The notes: generated by a model from the sequence alone, not told the origin. Positions 17,526-26,760 are shown, numbered from the stretch's first letter. The stretch: 64,000 bases of DNA from Amycolatopsis sp. 195334CR (GCF_017309385.1 NZ_JAFJMJ010000003.1:620001-684000); one strand, 5' to 3'. Program-made: numbers and translations.

Positions 17526-17573
17526 TAGCCCGCACCGACCGCCCCCGAGTCACCGCCGATTCCAGGGAGCCCC

Positions 17574-18890
17574 ATGTCGATACAACTCATCACCGTCGCA
17601 GCACTCGCGCTGGTGTTCCTGATCGCCACCGTGCTGCCGGTGCACATGGGCGCGCTCGCGTTCGTCGCGGCGTTCGTGGTGGGCACCGCGTTCGCCGGGG
17701 AGAGCACCGACGACATCGTCGCGGGCTTCCCCGGCGACCTGTTCGTCATCCTCGTCGGCGTCACGCTGCTCTTCGCCATCGCCAAGGGCAACGGCACGGT
17801 CGACTGGCTGGTGCACGCCGCGGTCCGGGCGGTGCGCGGGCGGATCATGCTGATCCCGTGGGTGATGTTCCTGGTCACCGCGGTGCTGACGGCGGTCGGC
17901 GCGGTGGTCCCCGCGGCGGTGGCGATCATCGCGCCGATCGGGATGAGCTTCGCTTCGCGCTACCGGATCAACCCGGTGCTGATGGGCCTGCTGATCATCA
18001 ACGGCGCCAGTGCCGGCGGGTTCTCCCCGATCAGCATCTTCGGCAGCATCGTCAACGGCGTGGTCGGGCGGAACAACCTGCCGAGCAATCCGGGGCTGCT
18101 GTTCCTGTCCTCGTTCCTGTTCAATGTGGTGCTCAGCGTGGTCGTGTTCTTCCTCTTCGGCGGGCGCGAACTGCTGCGCCGCCAGCCGGAGCGCGAGCAG
18201 GCCGCGGTGCTCGCCGGTGGTGGCGGCGGTCCGGTCACCCCTGAGCCGAGCCCGCCGACCGGCGGCACCACCGGCGACGACGCCCCGCCCTCGCTCACCC
18301 GCGACGGCGTGTTCACCCTGCTCGGCCTGGCCGCGCTCGCGATCGGCGCGCTCGCCTTCGGCCTCGACGTCGGCTTCACCGCGCTGACCGTGGCGGCCCT
18401 GCTCTCGATCGCGTCACCGCACGCCGCCAAGGCCGCCGTCGGGCAGGTCGCGTGGCCCACCGTGCTGTTGATCTGCGGCATCGTCACCTACGTGTCGCTG
18501 ATGGAACGCGTGGGCACCATCGACTGGCTCGGCAACCTGGTCACCGGCATCGGCTCGCCGCTGCTGGCGGCGCTGGTCATCTGCGTCATCGGCGCGATCG
18601 TGTCGGCGTTCGCCTCCACCACCGGCATTCTCGGCGCGCTCATCCCGCTGGCCGTGCCGTTCCTGCTCGCCGGGGAGATCGGCGCGGTCGGGCTGATCGT
18701 CGCCCTGTCGATCTCGTCGTCGGTGGTCGACTCGTCACCGTTCTCCACCAGCGGCGCGCTGGTGGTCGCGAACGCCCCGGCGGACCAGCGCGACCACACC
18801 TTCCGGCGGCTGATGATCTGGGGCTTCAGCATGTGCGCGGTCGCGCCCATCGCCACCTGGATCTTCTTCGTCTCCCCCGGCTGGCTCTAG
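17574..18890 (+). CDS. MatC/SLC13-like dicarboxylate or hydroxyacid permease
   Basis: 438 residues, about 11-12 membrane helices. The N-terminal half has the MatC_N pattern (LPVHMGALAFVAAFVVGT, FPGDLFVILVGVTLLFAIAKGNGT) and the motif GASAGGFSPISIFGSI, repeated in modified form in the second half (SISSSVVDSSPFSTSGAL), typical of the ion-transporter superfamily. A Pro/Gly-rich cytoplasmic loop (about 215-245) joins the halves. Divergent from the glyoxylate operon, so it probably imports a substrate such as glycolate or a related organic acid. ATG 17574 is preceded by GGGAG. Stops overlap by 3 nt with the convergent MFS gene. Confidence 0.85.
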   Translation: MSIQLITVAALALVFLIATVLPVHMGALAFVAAFVVGTAFAGESTDDIVAGFPGDLFVILVGVTLLFAIAKGNGTVDWLVHAAVRAVRGRIMLIPWVMFLVTAVLTAVGAVVPAAVAIIAPIGMSFASRYRINPVLMGLLIINGASAGGFSPISIFGSIVNGVVGRNNLPSNPGLLFLSSFLFNVVLSVVVFFLFGGRELLRRQPEREQAAVLAGGGGGPVTPEPSPPTGGTTGDDAPPSLTRDGVFTLLGLAALAIGALAFGLDVGFTALTVAALLSIASPHAAKAAVGQVAWPTVLLICGIVTYVSLMERVGTIDWLGNLVTGIGSPLLAALVICVIGAIVSAFASTTGILGALIPLAVPFLLAGEIGAVGLIVALSISSSVVDSSPFSTSGALVVANAPADQRDHTFRRLMIWGFSMCAVAPIATWIFFVSPGWL

Positions 18891-20125
18891 ATCTTCACCG
18901 GCTCAGGCCGGTCCAGCGAACGGAACACCGGCGCGAGCAGGGCGGCGATCGCGGTGGCGGCGGTGACGGCGGCGAGGATCAGGCCCGCGGTGAGCAGGCC
19001 TTCCCCCGCCGCCACCGCCGCGAGCGGCGCGCTGGTCAGCGCGGGCGCACCGAGCAGCAGGGCGTTCTGCGCCCCCAGCACGCGTCCCCGCATCTCGTCC
19101 GGGGTGGCTTCGATGGTGAGCACGCCGAGCACGGCACCGGCCGGGGCGTTGGTGAAGCCGACCAGCGCCGCGGAACCGAGCACCACCCACGGTGCGGCCA
19201 GGCTGCCGATCCCGGCGAACCCGGCCAGCGTGCCGAGCATGCCGATGACGAACCAAGTCCGCCGCCGGACGCGACCGGCGGAGGCGGCGAAGAGCGCCGA
19301 CCCGAGAAGGCTGCCCGCGGCGAACGCGCTCAACGTCAGCCCCGCCAGGCCGGGCAGGTTCTCGCGGGTGAAGTACGCGGGCATGAGCGTGGTCTGCATG
19401 GCGCTGATCGCGGCCACGAACGCCGAACTGACCAGCGTGGCCCCGAGCACGATCCGGCTCCCGGCCAGGAACCGCCACGACACCAGCAGATCGCCGAAGG
19501 CCCGGCGGACCGCGCCACCGGGCGCGTCCGCGGCCGGCGTGACGGCACCGGCCCGCGGGTCGATCACCCGCGTCATCACCGCGGCGAGCAGGCTCAGCGC
19601 GGCGGTCAGGTACAGCAGCGCCGGGGTCAGCCCGAACAACGCGACGAAGAGGCCGCCGAGCCCGGGACCCGCGAGCAGCAGGAGGTTGCTCAGCGTCTCC
19701 CGGGTGGCGAGCAGCCGGTCCAGCACCACCGGCGGACCACCGCGCAGCCGGGCCACCACGGGCAGCAACGTCTCGTGCGCGGTCATGCCCGGCGCGCGGA
19801 CCGCGGCGCCGAGCACCGCCATCACCAGGAACCAGGTCATGTCCAGGCCCCACAGGGCATCCACCACCGGCAGCGCGGCCACCGCCACCGCGGCGAGCAG
19901 GTCGGCGGTGCTCGACACCAGCCGCCGGTCGATCCGGTCGACGAGCAGCCCGCCGACCACCCCCACCCCGGCCGAAGTCGCCGTCGACACCGTCGCCAGC
20001 ACCCCGGCGGCCAGCACGTCACCGGTCCGGTCCAGCACCAGCAGCGGCATGATCACGCCGGCGATCCCCTTGCCCAGCAACGAAAGGCCGTACGAAACCA
20101 GGTACAGCACCGGACTGCTGCGCAC
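18887..20125 (-). CDS. MFS efflux transporter
   Basis: 412 residues, 12 hydrophobic segments, of the macrolide/enterobactin-exporter-like branch: GLLVDRIDRRLV in the loop after helix 2, SAGRVRRRTW after helix 8, TIEATPDEMRGRVLGAQNALL after helix 10. GTG 20125 is chosen because AGGAGGAGGG lies 6 nt upstream; a GTG at 20173 would add 16 residues without a ribosome site. Divergent from the MerR gene at 20240, so it is likely the drug-induced target of that regulator. Substrate unknown. Confidence 0.87.
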   Translation of the reverse strand: MRSSPVLYLVSYGLSLLGKGIAGVIMPLLVLDRTGDVLAAGVLATVSTATSAGVGVVGGLLVDRIDRRLVSSTADLLAAVAVAALPVVDALWGLDMTWFLVMAVLGAAVRAPGMTAHETLLPVVARLRGGPPVVLDRLLATRETLSNLLLLAGPGLGGLFVALFGLTPALLYLTAALSLLAAVMTRVIDPRAGAVTPAADAPGGAVRRAFGDLLVSWRFLAGSRIVLGATLVSSAFVAAISAMQTTLMPAYFTRENLPGLAGLTLSAFAAGSLLGSALFAASAGRVRRRTWFVIGMLGTLAGFAGIGSLAAPWVVLGSAALVGFTNAPAGAVLGVLTIEATPDEMRGRVLGAQNALLLGAPALTSAPLAAVAAGEGLLTAGLILAAVTAATAIAALLAPVFRSLDRPEPVKI

Positions 20126-20239
20126 GGTGGCCCTCCTCCTCGGTACGCTCGGTCGGTCCGGACCAGCAGACACTCAGCCGTTGCGGCACACTCAACGGCA
20201 TGTGACCCACGTCATGGGCACCTCGAGGAGGGGGCGGGA

Positions 20240-20995
20240 GTGGCCTGGAGTACCCGTGAGATCGCCGAACTGGCCGGTACCAGCCTGCGCGCGGTGCGGC
20301 ACTACCACGAGATCGGCCTGCTGGCCGAGCCCGAACGCCGCGCCAACGGCTACAAGCGGTACGGCGTCGCGCACCTGGTCCGGCTGCTGCGCATCAAGCG
20401 CCTGACCGATCTCGGCTTCTCCCTGCCGCAGATCGCCGAGATGGGCAACGCCGACGAGCACCCCGAAGAAGCGTTGCGCGCGCTGGACACCGAGCTGGCC
20501 GAGAAGATCGACCGGCTGCAGCAGGCCCGCACCGAGATCGCCGAGGCCCTCAAGCAGCCGGGTCCGCTCGACCTCCCGCCGGACCTGGCCGCGGCCACCG
20601 CCGAAGCGAAGCTCACCGACGCCGACCGCTCGTTCGTCGTGGTGATGAGCAGGCTGCTCAGCGACTCGGCGATCGACGCGTACCAGGACATGCTGCACGC
20701 CACCGGCACCGACCACCCCAGCAACGCCGCGTTCGACGCGCTGCCCGCGGATGCCGACGAGCAGACCAAGGAAGCCCTGCTCGACAGCATGGTGCCGTAC
20801 ATCCTCGAAGTCCAGGCCGAGCACCAGGGCGTCAGCGAGTTCAAGGCGGCCAGCCCCCGCGAACAGCGCCTCGCCGTGCACACCATGAGGTCCGCGCTCG
20901 AAGAGCTGTACAACCCGGCCCAGCTCGACGTCATCCGCCGCCTGTCCGTCCGGCTCGCGGCCGAGGCCGCCGCAGCCGCCGAAGCCGGCGGCTGA
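20240..20995 (+). CDS. MerR-family transcriptional regulator
   Basis: 251 residues. N-terminal winged helix with STREIAELAGTSLRAVRHYH then EIGLLAEPERRANGYKRYG (residues 4-45) and the dimer coiled coil ending near 115, followed by a larger C-terminal effector domain. GTG 20240 has GGAGGGGG upstream. It lies back-to-back with the MFS gene and probably twists that promoter on binding a drug. The GTG of the debranching enzyme follows 16 nt after its stop. Confidence 0.88.
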   Translation: MAWSTREIAELAGTSLRAVRHYHEIGLLAEPERRANGYKRYGVAHLVRLLRIKRLTDLGFSLPQIAEMGNADEHPEEALRALDTELAEKIDRLQQARTEIAEALKQPGPLDLPPDLAAATAEAKLTDADRSFVVVMSRLLSDSAIDAYQDMLHATGTDHPSNAAFDALPADADEQTKEALLDSMVPYILEVQAEHQGVSEFKAASPREQRLAVHTMRSALEELYNPAQLDVIRRLSVRLAAEAAAAAEAGG

Positions 20996-21011
20996 AGCCG
21001 GGGCCGCGCCC

Positions 21012-23006
21012 GTGTCCGGACAGCAGCCGCTGCTGCACGACCTCGCGATCGCGCTGCGCGCGCCGACCGTGGTGCTGTCGGGCCGCGACGGGCAGCTCCG
21101 GGCCACCGGCACCCAGGGCGTGCTGCACGGCGACCGGCGGGTGCTCGGTGAAGCCGTGGTGACCGTCGACGGCCGGGAACCGGAGCCGATCGGGTTCGCC
21201 GAAACCGGTGCCGCCCGCGCCGAATTCACCGGCTTGCTCCGGGACGCGGGCACGACGGCGTGGCTGCGGCGGCGCCGGACCGCCGATGCGCGCGGCATGG
21301 TCGAAGAACTCGAACTGGACGGGACCACCCCGGCGGCCCGCGTGGTGGAGCTGACCGTGTCCGCCGACTTCGCGCCGATCGAGGAGATCAAGGGCGGCGG
21401 CTCGTGGCCACCCGCGAACGCGGTGGTGGACGCTTCGAGCGCCCGGTGGAAGTCGGGCGAACTGACCGGCACGGTGACCGCCGAGGGCGCGACGATCGAG
21501 GCCCGCGGCGAGAAGGTGGTGGTCCAGTGGACGGTCACCGCACCGGCGACCGTGCGCTGGTCGATCGAGGTGACCGACGAGAACCCGATCTTCGTGCCGG
21601 GCGCGCCCGTGCTCGCCACCCCCGAGGTCCGCGCCGACGACCGCCGGTTCACCACGTTCCTCAACCGCTCGCTGGCCGATCTCACCGGTCTGCTGCTGGC
21701 CGAACGCGAGCACCCGCGTGACGTCTTCGCCGCCGCGGGCGCGCCCTGGTACCTCACGCTCTTCGGCCGCGACAGCATCTGGGCGGCCCGCATGCTCCTG
21801 CCGGTCTCGGTGGAACTGGCCGCGGGAACCCTGCGCACGCTGGCCCGCTCGCAGGGCCGCGAACACAACCCGGCCAGCGGTGAAGCGCCCGGCAAGATCC
21901 TGCACGAACGCCGTCGCGCGGACTTCCAGTTGCGCGGTATGTCGTTGCCCGCCTGGTACTACGGCACGGTCGACGCGACGGCACTGTGGGTGTGCCTGCT
22001 CCACGACGCGTGGCGCTGGGGACTGCCCGAGGAGCGCGTGCGCGAGCTGCTGCCGAACCTGCGCGCCGCGCTGACCTGGATCACCGAACTGTCCGACACC
22101 GACGGTGACGGTTTTGCCGAGTACCTCGACGAATCCGGCCGTGGCCTGGCGAACCAGGGTTGGAAGGACTCGGCGGACGCGGTGCGCTTCGCCGACGGGC
22201 GCCACGCCGAACCACCGGTCGCGCTCGCCGAAGTCCAGGGGTACCAGCACGAGGCCGTGGTGCGCGCCGCCGAGCTGCTGTCCGCTTTGGACGAACCCGC
22301 CGACGGGCTCGCCGAATGGGCCGGAAGATTGCGGGCGCGCTTCCGTGAACGCTTCTGGGTCAACGGGTATCCCGCGCTCGCACTCGACGGCTCGAAGTCC
22401 AAAGTGGACGCGCTGACCAGCAACATCGGCCACCTGCTCGGCACCGGCCTGGTCGGCGGAACCGAGTCCGCCGCCATCGCCGGCCACCTGCTCGGCCCGG
22501 ACCTGGCCGCCGGGTACGGGCTGCGGACCATGTCCTCGGCGATGGGCGGGTACTCACCGCTGAGCTACCACTGCGGGTCGATCTGGCCGCACGACACCGC
22601 GATCGTGGTGCGCGGGCTGTCGCGGGCCGGGAAGCACGCCGAAGCCGCCGGACTGGGCATGCAGCTGGTGCGCGCGGCCGGTGCCTTCGGGGACCGGATG
22701 CCCGAGCTGTACGGCGGGTTCGCCGCCGACGATTCGCCGATTCCCTTGCCCTACGGTGCTTCCTGCCGTCCCCAGGCCTGGTCCGCGGCGTCCGCGGTGG
22801 TCCTGCTGCAGGCGTTCCTCGGCCTGGAAGCCGACCTCCCGGCGGGCACGATCTCGCTCGCTCCGCCGCCCTCCCCCATCGGCGCCTTCGAGGTCCGGGG
22901 CCTGCCGATCGGCGAGGGCACGCTGGACGTGGCCGTGCGGGCGGACGGGTCGATCGCCGAACTGGTGCTGCCACCCGGCCTCAGCGCAACGACTTCCGGT
23001 CCTTGA
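21012..23006 (+). CDS. glycogen debranching / amylo-alpha-1,6-glucosidase-type protein
   Basis: 664 residues. N-terminal GDE_N domain (about 30-225; LHGDRRVLGEAVVTVDG) and a C-terminal (alpha/alpha)6 barrel (about 260-610) with LFGRDSIWAARMLLPV, GRGLANQGWKDSADAV, LAEVQGYQHEAV, LGTGLVGG and the late YSPLSYHCGSIWPHDTAIV. This family acts on alpha-1,6 branches of glycogen or on related glycosides. GTG 21012 follows the MerR gene by 16 nt, suggesting co-transcription though no functional link is evident. Its 3' end overlaps the convergent GntR gene by 26 nt. Confidence 0.88.
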   Translation: MSGQQPLLHDLAIALRAPTVVLSGRDGQLRATGTQGVLHGDRRVLGEAVVTVDGREPEPIGFAETGAARAEFTGLLRDAGTTAWLRRRRTADARGMVEELELDGTTPAARVVELTVSADFAPIEEIKGGGSWPPANAVVDASSARWKSGELTGTVTAEGATIEARGEKVVVQWTVTAPATVRWSIEVTDENPIFVPGAPVLATPEVRADDRRFTTFLNRSLADLTGLLLAEREHPRDVFAAAGAPWYLTLFGRDSIWAARMLLPVSVELAAGTLRTLARSQGREHNPASGEAPGKILHERRRADFQLRGMSLPAWYYGTVDATALWVCLLHDAWRWGLPEERVRELLPNLRAALTWITELSDTDGDGFAEYLDESGRGLANQGWKDSADAVRFADGRHAEPPVALAEVQGYQHEAVVRAAELLSALDEPADGLAEWAGRLRARFRERFWVNGYPALALDGSKSKVDALTSNIGHLLGTGLVGGTESAAIAGHLLGPDLAAGYGLRTMSSAMGGYSPLSYHCGSIWPHDTAIVVRGLSRAGKHAEAAGLGMQLVRAAGAFGDRMPELYGGFAADDSPIPLPYGASCRPQAWSAASAVVLLQAFLGLEADLPAGTISLAPPPSPIGAFEVRGLPIGEGTLDVAVRADGSIAELVLPPGLSATTSGP

Positions 23007-23655
23007 GCGAGCGCGCCTTCGCGTTCTCGACGTGCTCGCGCATCCGCTCCGCGGCACCTTCCGCGTCGCCGCGGGTGAAGGCCTCGTGCACCGCCCGGTG
23101 TTCCCGCGCGGCGACCTCCGCGTCGGACGAACCGAGTTCGGCGTAGAGGCGGAAGCGCTGCACCGAGCCGCCCAGTGAGCGGTAGGCGCCTTCGAGGAAC
23201 GGGTTGCCCGACTGCTTGGCGATGAGCGAGTGGAAGGCTTCGTCGGCCGACCAGTAGGCGCTGAAGCCGTTGGCGTCCGAGTCGGCCGCGGTCGCCATCC
23301 GGTCCACCGTGTCCAGCAGCTCGTCCAGGAACTCCGGGGTGGTCCGGCGACCGGCTTCGTAGGTGAGCGCGGGCTCGAGCACCAGCCGCGCGTCCATCAG
23401 CTTGCCCAGCTCGGCCTCGGTGAACAGCGGTGCCACGCGGTAGCCCTTGAGCGCCTCGCGGTGCACCAGCCCGGTGTGCTCCAGCCGCGCCAGCGCCTCC
23501 CGCAACGGGGTCTGGCTGACCTCCAGTTCGCGGGACAGCGCCCCGATGTTGACCGGTTCGCCGGCGTGCCACCGGCCGTCCATGAACTGCCCGAGCAGCA
23601 CCTCGTACATGCGATCGGCCAGGGGCTGCCGGGTGGATCGCCGCGGGGAAGCCAT
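22981..23655 (-). CDS. GntR-family (FadR-type) transcriptional regulator
   Basis: 224 residues. N-terminal winged helix (residues 8-75: LADRMYEVLLGQFMDGRW, IGALSRELEVSQTPLREALAR) followed by an all-helical FCD effector domain with likely metal/ligand residues in ADEAFHSLIAKQSGN (about 145) and AAREHRAVHEAF (about 190). Ligand should be a small carboxylate. It is divergent from the hydroxyacid module at 23738 and probably binds the repeats at 23705-23737. ATG 23655 has GGAGGA 10 nt upstream. Confidence 0.9.
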   Translation of the reverse strand: MASPRRSTRQPLADRMYEVLLGQFMDGRWHAGEPVNIGALSRELEVSQTPLREALARLEHTGLVHREALKGYRVAPLFTEAELGKLMDARLVLEPALTYEAGRRTTPEFLDELLDTVDRMATAADSDANGFSAYWSADEAFHSLIAKQSGNPFLEGAYRSLGGSVQRFRLYAELGSSDAEVAAREHRAVHEAFTRGDAEGAAERMREHVENAKARSLKDRKSLR

Positions 23656-23704
23656 CTGTGTCCCGTCCTCCTTCGTCGTGCCCAAGATAGCCGAGCCGCG
23701 CCGC

Positions 23705-23737
23705 TATACTATTGACACAAATCCTATAGTATTTGAC
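23705..23737. promoter_or_regulatory. GntR operator/promoter with repeated CTATA(C/G)TAT-TGACA
   Basis: Two near-identical direct copies: CTATACTATTGACA (23704-23717) and CTATAGTATTTGACA (23724-23738). Read as a dyad, ATACTAT (23706-23712) and ATAGTAT (23726-23732) are exact reverse complements. TATAGT (23725-23730) is a good -10 box 7 nt before ATG 23738, so the module's mRNA is probably leaderless and the operator covers its promoter. Confidence 0.62.
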
Positions 23738-24703
23738 ATGACCCAGCGAGTACTGATCACCACCGCCTATCTCGAGCCCGGTGGCGAGGTCGACCGGCTG
23801 CTGCTCGAAGCCGGTTTCGAAACCGCGTTCGCGCCTCGGAGCGGGCCACGCCTGCGCCGGGTGATCACCGACGTGGACGCGGTCGTGGCCGGGACCGACG
23901 CCTTCACCGCCGAGGTACTCGAGGCCGCCACCCGGCTGAAGGTGCTCGGGCGCTGCGGCGCCGGGTACGACAACATCGACGTGGAAACCGCCACCCGTCA
24001 GGGAATCGCGGTCACCTTCACACCCGGCGCCAACCGCCGCTCGGTGGCCGAGCACGTGCTCGCGCTGATGCTCAACTGCGCGCGGCTGATCCCGCAGAAC
24101 GTCGCCGCGGTGGCCGCGGGTGGCTGGGACCAGCGCAGCGGGCGCGAGCTGGCCGGGGCCACGCTCGGCATCGTCGGCCTCGGCTCGATCGGCAAGACCG
24201 TGGCCCGGCTGGCGCTGGCGCTCGGCATGCGCGTGGTGGCCTACGACCCGTTCCTGGACACGGATTTTGTCGCCGACACCGGGATCGAGGTGCGGTCGCT
24301 GGACGGGGTGCTCGCCGAGGCGGACTTCGTCAGCTTGCACCTGTTCCTCGACGACTCGACGCGCCGGTTGATCGACGCCCGTGCCCTCGCCCTGATGAAA
24401 CCCGGCGCGTACCTGATCAACACCGCGCGGGGTGAGGTGGTCGACGAGGCAGCGCTCGCCGACGCGCTGGAGTCCGGGCACCTCGGCGGGGCCGGGCTGG
24501 ACGTGGTCGAAACCGAACCGCTGCCCCCGGACAGCAGGCTGCGCGGGCTCGGCAACGCCCTCGTCACCGCGCACATCGGCGCGGCGACCGTCGAAGCCCG
24601 TTCGCGGTCCAGCCTGATGGCCACGCGCCAGGTGATCGACCTCCTCCAGGGCCGCACGCCGGACAACCTGGTCAATCCGGACTACGCGAAGGCGGTCCGG
24701 TGA
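23738..24703 (+). CDS. D-2-hydroxyacid dehydrogenase (phosphoglycerate/hydroxypyruvate reductase type)
   Basis: 321 residues, NAD-dependent. Rossmann motif GLGSIGKTVARLALALGM (about 147-164) followed by VVAYDP, suggesting NAD use. Catalytic Arg in NTARGEVVDE, Glu in VETEPLPPDS, His in TAHIGAATVEARSR. No ACT domain, so catabolic rather than serine-synthetic; likely acts on a hydroxypyruvate/glycerate-like or C4 acid. No Shine-Dalgarno; TATAGT ends 7 nt before ATG. Ends in a GTGATG junction with the next gene. Confidence 0.88.
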   Translation: MTQRVLITTAYLEPGGEVDRLLLEAGFETAFAPRSGPRLRRVITDVDAVVAGTDAFTAEVLEAATRLKVLGRCGAGYDNIDVETATRQGIAVTFTPGANRRSVAEHVLALMLNCARLIPQNVAAVAAGGWDQRSGRELAGATLGIVGLGSIGKTVARLALALGMRVVAYDPFLDTDFVADTGIEVRSLDGVLAEADFVSLHLFLDDSTRRLIDARALALMKPGAYLINTARGEVVDEAALADALESGHLGGAGLDVVETEPLPPDSRLRGLGNALVTAHIGAATVEARSRSSLMATRQVIDLLQGRTPDNLVNPDYAKAVR

Positions 24704-25452
24704 TGCGGTTCGCCGCCAATCTGAAGTGGCTGTTCACCGAGTTGCCGTTCGAACGACGTTTCGACGCCGCCGCCGCGGCCGGCTTCACCGGGGTCGAATG
24801 CCCGGCGCCCTATTCGGTGCCCGCGCCCGAACTGAGGCGGCGGCTCGATGACGCCGGTCTGCCGCTGGTGCTGCTCAACACGCCCGAAATCGCTTGCGCG
24901 CCAGGGCGGACGGCCGAGTTCCGCGCGGGTTTCCACCGGGCACTCGACTACGCCGCCGAACTGGACTGCGGGCTGGTGCACGTGCTCGCCGGTGCCCGGC
25001 CGGACGGCGTCGGCCAGGACCGCGCGTTCGCCCAGTTCGCCACCAACGTCGCCTGGGCCGCCGAGAATTCGCGCGGCACCGGCGTGCGGTTGGTGCTGGA
25101 GGCGCAGAACAAACGCGACTCCCCCGGTTTTGTGCTGGAAAGCCAGGCGCAGGCCGCCGCGGTGGCCGAAGCCGCCGGGCACGACCACGTCGGCCTGCTC
25201 TTCGACGTCTACCACGTGCAACTCGACGAGGGCGATCTGGTGAACCGGCTGCGGGCGTTCCTGCCGCGGGTCTTCCACGTCCAGATCGCCGATCCGCCGT
25301 CGCGCACGGAACCGGGCACCGGGGAGATCGGCTGGCCGGTCCTGTTCGCCACCCTGCGCGAAGCCGGGTACGACGGCTGGATCGGCTGCGAATACCGGCC
25401 CACCACCGGAATCGCCGACACCCTGACCCGGCTGCGGGAGCTGGCCCGGTGA
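24703..25452 (+). CDS. hydroxypyruvate isomerase-like / 2-oxo-tetronate isomerase-like protein
   Basis: 249 residues, xylose-isomerase-like TIM barrel of the Hyi/OtnI group: MRFAANLKWLFTELPFERR, GFTGVECPAPYSVPA, GLVHVLAGARPDG, LVLEAQNKRDSPGF (metal Glu), LLFDVYHVQLDEGDL, VFHVQIADPPSRTEPGTGEI, IGCEYRPT. It resembles but is distinct from the Hyi at 11677. The GTG at 24700 is an alternative start one codon up; both overlap the previous stop. Substrate is either hydroxypyruvate or a 2-oxo C4 acid; there is no tetronate kinase nearby. Confidence 0.82.
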   Translation: MRFAANLKWLFTELPFERRFDAAAAAGFTGVECPAPYSVPAPELRRRLDDAGLPLVLLNTPEIACAPGRTAEFRAGFHRALDYAAELDCGLVHVLAGARPDGVGQDRAFAQFATNVAWAAENSRGTGVRLVLEAQNKRDSPGFVLESQAQAAAVAEAAGHDHVGLLFDVYHVQLDEGDLVNRLRAFLPRVFHVQIADPPSRTEPGTGEIGWPVLFATLREAGYDGWIGCEYRPTTGIADTLTRLRELAR

Positions 25453-26063
25453 CCCGCGTCGCGCTGATCAGCGCCACCCCGGCGGCCATCGGCCCGGCGG
25501 TCGCGAGCCTGGCCGAGCGGTTCCCCGAGGCCGAGCCGTGGAACCTCCTGGACGACAAGCTGCTCGGGGACGCGGAGAACGGGCTCACCCCGGCACTCGC
25601 CGAACGCATGCGGCGGCTCATCGCGCACGCGTTGGCCGAGCGCGCCGACGCAATCCTGTTGACCTGCTCCCTCTACGGCGTGGTCGCGCAGGAAACACGT
25701 GCGCCGGTTCCGGTGCTGGCGCCGGACGAAGCCCTGTTCGAGCAAGCCCGCGAGCACCGGCGGATCCTGGTCCTCGCGTCCTTCGAAACCGCCCTGCGTG
25801 ACTGCGTCTCGCGGTTCACCGCCGTTGCCGATTCCGAAGTGGACGGTGTGGTGGCGGCCGATGCGTTCGGCGCCAGTGGTTCCGAACTCGCGGCGGCTTT
25901 GGTCACCGCGGCCCGGCCGTACGCCGATCGCGTCGATGCCGTGCTCCTGGCCCAGTACTCACTCGCCCCCGCCGCCGCCGAACTCGCCGGCGCGCTCGGG
26001 CTGACCGTCCTTTCCGGACCCGACAGCGCCGCGGCGAAGCTGCGGTATCTTCTCTCTTATTGA
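25449..26063 (+). CDS. Asp/Glu-racemase-like protein
   Basis: 204 residues. Begins VTRVALISATPAAIGPAVASL; the candidate active-site Cys is in DAILLTCSLYGVVA (about 76-80), and a second Cys in ALRDCVSRF is not at a classical position, so true two-base racemase activity is uncertain. Fold resembles the Asp/Glu/hydantoin racemase and maleate isomerase superfamily. GTGA overlap with the previous gene shows tight coupling. It may epimerise a hydroxyacid for its neighbours. Confidence 0.62.
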   Translation: MTRVALISATPAAIGPAVASLAERFPEAEPWNLLDDKLLGDAENGLTPALAERMRRLIAHALAERADAILLTCSLYGVVAQETRAPVPVLAPDEALFEQAREHRRILVLASFETALRDCVSRFTAVADSEVDGVVAADAFGASGSELAAALVTAARPYADRVDAVLLAQYSLAPAAAELAGALGLTVLSGPDSAAAKLRYLLSY

Positions 26064-26073
26064 TGGGAAAACC

Positions 26074-26760
26074 ATGTCCACTGAAGTACAGATTTCCCTG
26101 TTCAGCACGCTGGCCGTGAAGAAGGCCCTCGACGACGTGCTGCTCGGCGCTTTCCACGACAAGACCGGCATCACCGTCGACGGCACCTTCGATCCGACCA
26201 ACGTGCTCACCGACCGGATCACCGCGGGCGCCCGGCCCGACGTGATGATCGCGGTGTCGAACTCCTTCGCCCCGCTGGCGGACGCGTTCGACCTGGACAC
26301 CCGCACGGTGGTGGCGAAAACCGGGGTCGGCCTGGCGGTCGCGCCCGGGCACGACCTGCCCGACATCAGCACCGTGGACGCGTTCGTCGCCACGCTGACC
26401 TCCGCGCGTTCGGTCGCCTACTCGCGCACCGGCGCGAGCGGCGTCCACTTCGCCGCGCTGATCAGGGAACTCGGCATCGAGGAACAGGTCAACGCGCGGG
26501 CCACGGTGGTGGAGAAGGGGTTCACCGCGCTCGCCGTGGTCGACGGCCGCGCCGACGTGGCCATCCAGCAGCTGAGCGAACTGCGGTTCGTCCCGGAGGC
26601 ACGCATCGCCGGGCCGTTGCCCGCGGAAACGCAGCACTACAGCGAGTTCTCCGCCGTGCTGGGGCGTGCGGCGAAGCCGGAGGCAGCCGAACTGGTCCGG
26701 TTCCTGACCTCCGCGGCGGCGGTCGAGGCGTACCTGGCCACCGGTTTGGAAGTAGCGTGA
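26074..26760 (+). CDS. periplasmic-binding-protein-fold (ModA-like) protein without signal peptide
   Basis: 228 residues with the type 2 solute-binding fold: VQISLFSTLAVKKALDDVLL, RPDVMIAVSNSFAPL, GLAVAPGHDLPDIS, SVAYSRTGASGVHFAAL, GRADVAIQQLSEL, PEAAELVRFLTSAAAVEAYL. ModA-type proteins bind oxyanions or carboxylates outside the cell, but this one begins MSTEVQISLF with no signal sequence or lipobox, and no upstream in-frame start adds one (a stop at 26063 precedes). Its stop overlaps the permease start by 4 nt. It may be a cytoplasmic sensor or chaperone of the imported substrate. Confidence 0.75.
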   Translation: MSTEVQISLFSTLAVKKALDDVLLGAFHDKTGITVDGTFDPTNVLTDRITAGARPDVMIAVSNSFAPLADAFDLDTRTVVAKTGVGLAVAPGHDLPDISTVDAFVATLTSARSVAYSRTGASGVHFAALIRELGIEEQVNARATVVEKGFTALAVVDGRADVAIQQLSELRFVPEARIAGPLPAETQHYSEFSAVLGRAAKPEAAELVRFLTSAAAVEAYLATGLEVA

